From the NCBI GenBank assembly GCA_034408745.1, contig JAWXCM010000175.1:1-5180 (forward strand): DNA of 5,180 bases, in the 5' to 3' direction. Shown here piece by piece: positions 5,076-5,180 of the stretch. Within the stretch, counting starts at the first letter, position 1, and each line of letters starts with the position of its first letter. The notes beneath the pieces are model-generated. The model worked only from the letters and a program-made list of their open reading frames with translations. It made no database searches and was not told the DNA's origin. Made by a program: the position numbers and the translations under genes. The DNA is from JAWXCM01 sp034408745. Its GTDB lineage: Bacteria; Acidobacteriota; Terriglobia; Bryobacterales; Bryobacteraceae.

Positions 5076-5081
5076 TAATTT

Positions 5082-5180
5082 ATGGCTTCGCTGCAGGCTT
5101 ACCAGTCTCACGGTATTCAGTACTATCGCATCGTCGAATCCTTTCGTAACCAGGGCAAGCCTTCCATCCGCGTGCTCGCG
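5082..5180 (+). CDS. IS1634-like (IS4-superfamily DDE) transposase, N-terminal part
   Basis: Thirty-three codons from ATG 5082 to the window edge, still open. An in-frame TAA at 5076-5078 makes this the first possible start after a stop. The product begins MASLQAYQSHGIQYYRIVES and continues FRNQGKPSIRVLA. This is the opening typical of IS1634-family transposases: a short beta-hairpin start, a Y-x-x-I-V-E-S motif, then a basic GKP segment before the usual LG(K/R). The catalytic DDE residues lie beyond the window, so neither integrity nor activity can be judged. No Shine-Dalgarno is present. The enzyme would cut and paste the element that starts somewhere in the preceding few hundred bases. Confidence 0.8.
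   Translation, partial: MASLQAYQSHGIQYYRIVESFRNQGKPSIRVLA

Larger units (their letters stand above)
4652..5081. other. Gene-free stretch between the PEP-CTERM gene and the transposase
   Basis: About 430 bp without a supported gene. The short open frames on both strands lack ribosome binding sites and recognisable protein features. The left third holds the PEP-CTERM gene's upstream region. The middle has a nested inverted repeat. The right part has a duplicated TATATA-containing element and should contain the left end of the insertion sequence. The exact terminal repeat could not be located, because the other end of the element lies outside the window. Confidence 0.6.

Overview
The window reads as chromosomal DNA of a GC-rich, Gram-negative bacterium. 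Two genes carry most of this inference: a PEP-CTERM protein, which implies an exosortase system and an exopolysaccharide-producing diderm, and an ATP synthase c subunit made with a cleavable-looking signal peptide. The combination fits Acidobacteriota (Solibacter/Bryobacter-like). That assignment is an inference from gene style, not from a marker gene.

Layout. At the left edge is the N-terminus of a zinc-independent medium-chain dehydrogenase/reductase on the minus strand. Only 25 bp separate it from a divergent uroporphyrinogen-III synthase gene (hemD). hemD leads a tightly overlapping run, hemD-atpZ-atpI-atpB, in which each start lies inside the preceding gene. A 105-bp leader and a strong ribosome binding site then precede atpE. 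A GC-rich hairpin closes the run and abuts the start codon of a DapA-superfamily aldolase that looks more like 4-hydroxy-2-oxoglutarate aldolase than true dihydrodipicolinate synthase. No b, delta or F1 subunit gene follows atpE, so the rest of the ATP synthase must be encoded elsewhere.

Convergent to the aldolase lies a secreted spondin-N-domain protein with a C-terminal PEP-CTERM sorting signal. Between the two is a short minus-strand reading frame that looks like the C-terminal remnant of an unrecognised gene; its stop codon interlocks with the aldolase stop.

The right end is a non-coding stretch of about 430 bp. It holds several dyads, including a nested one with a perfect 9-bp outer stem, and a duplicated GGTATATACG element. 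It leads into the N-terminus of a transposase resembling the IS1634 family, cut by the window end. This part looks like the boundary with mobile DNA.

Functionally, atpZ, atpI, atpB and atpE supply assembly factors and the ion-translocating parts (a and c) of the F0 motor. hemD serves tetrapyrrole synthesis. The aldolase probably serves carbon or hydroxyproline-type catabolism. The spondin protein is probably an envelope or matrix protein. I saw no CRISPR array, tRNA or rRNA, and no clearly new multi-gene defence or biosynthetic system. The most unusual items are the c-subunit ion site and signal peptide, the gene remnant, and the structured DNA next to the insertion sequence.
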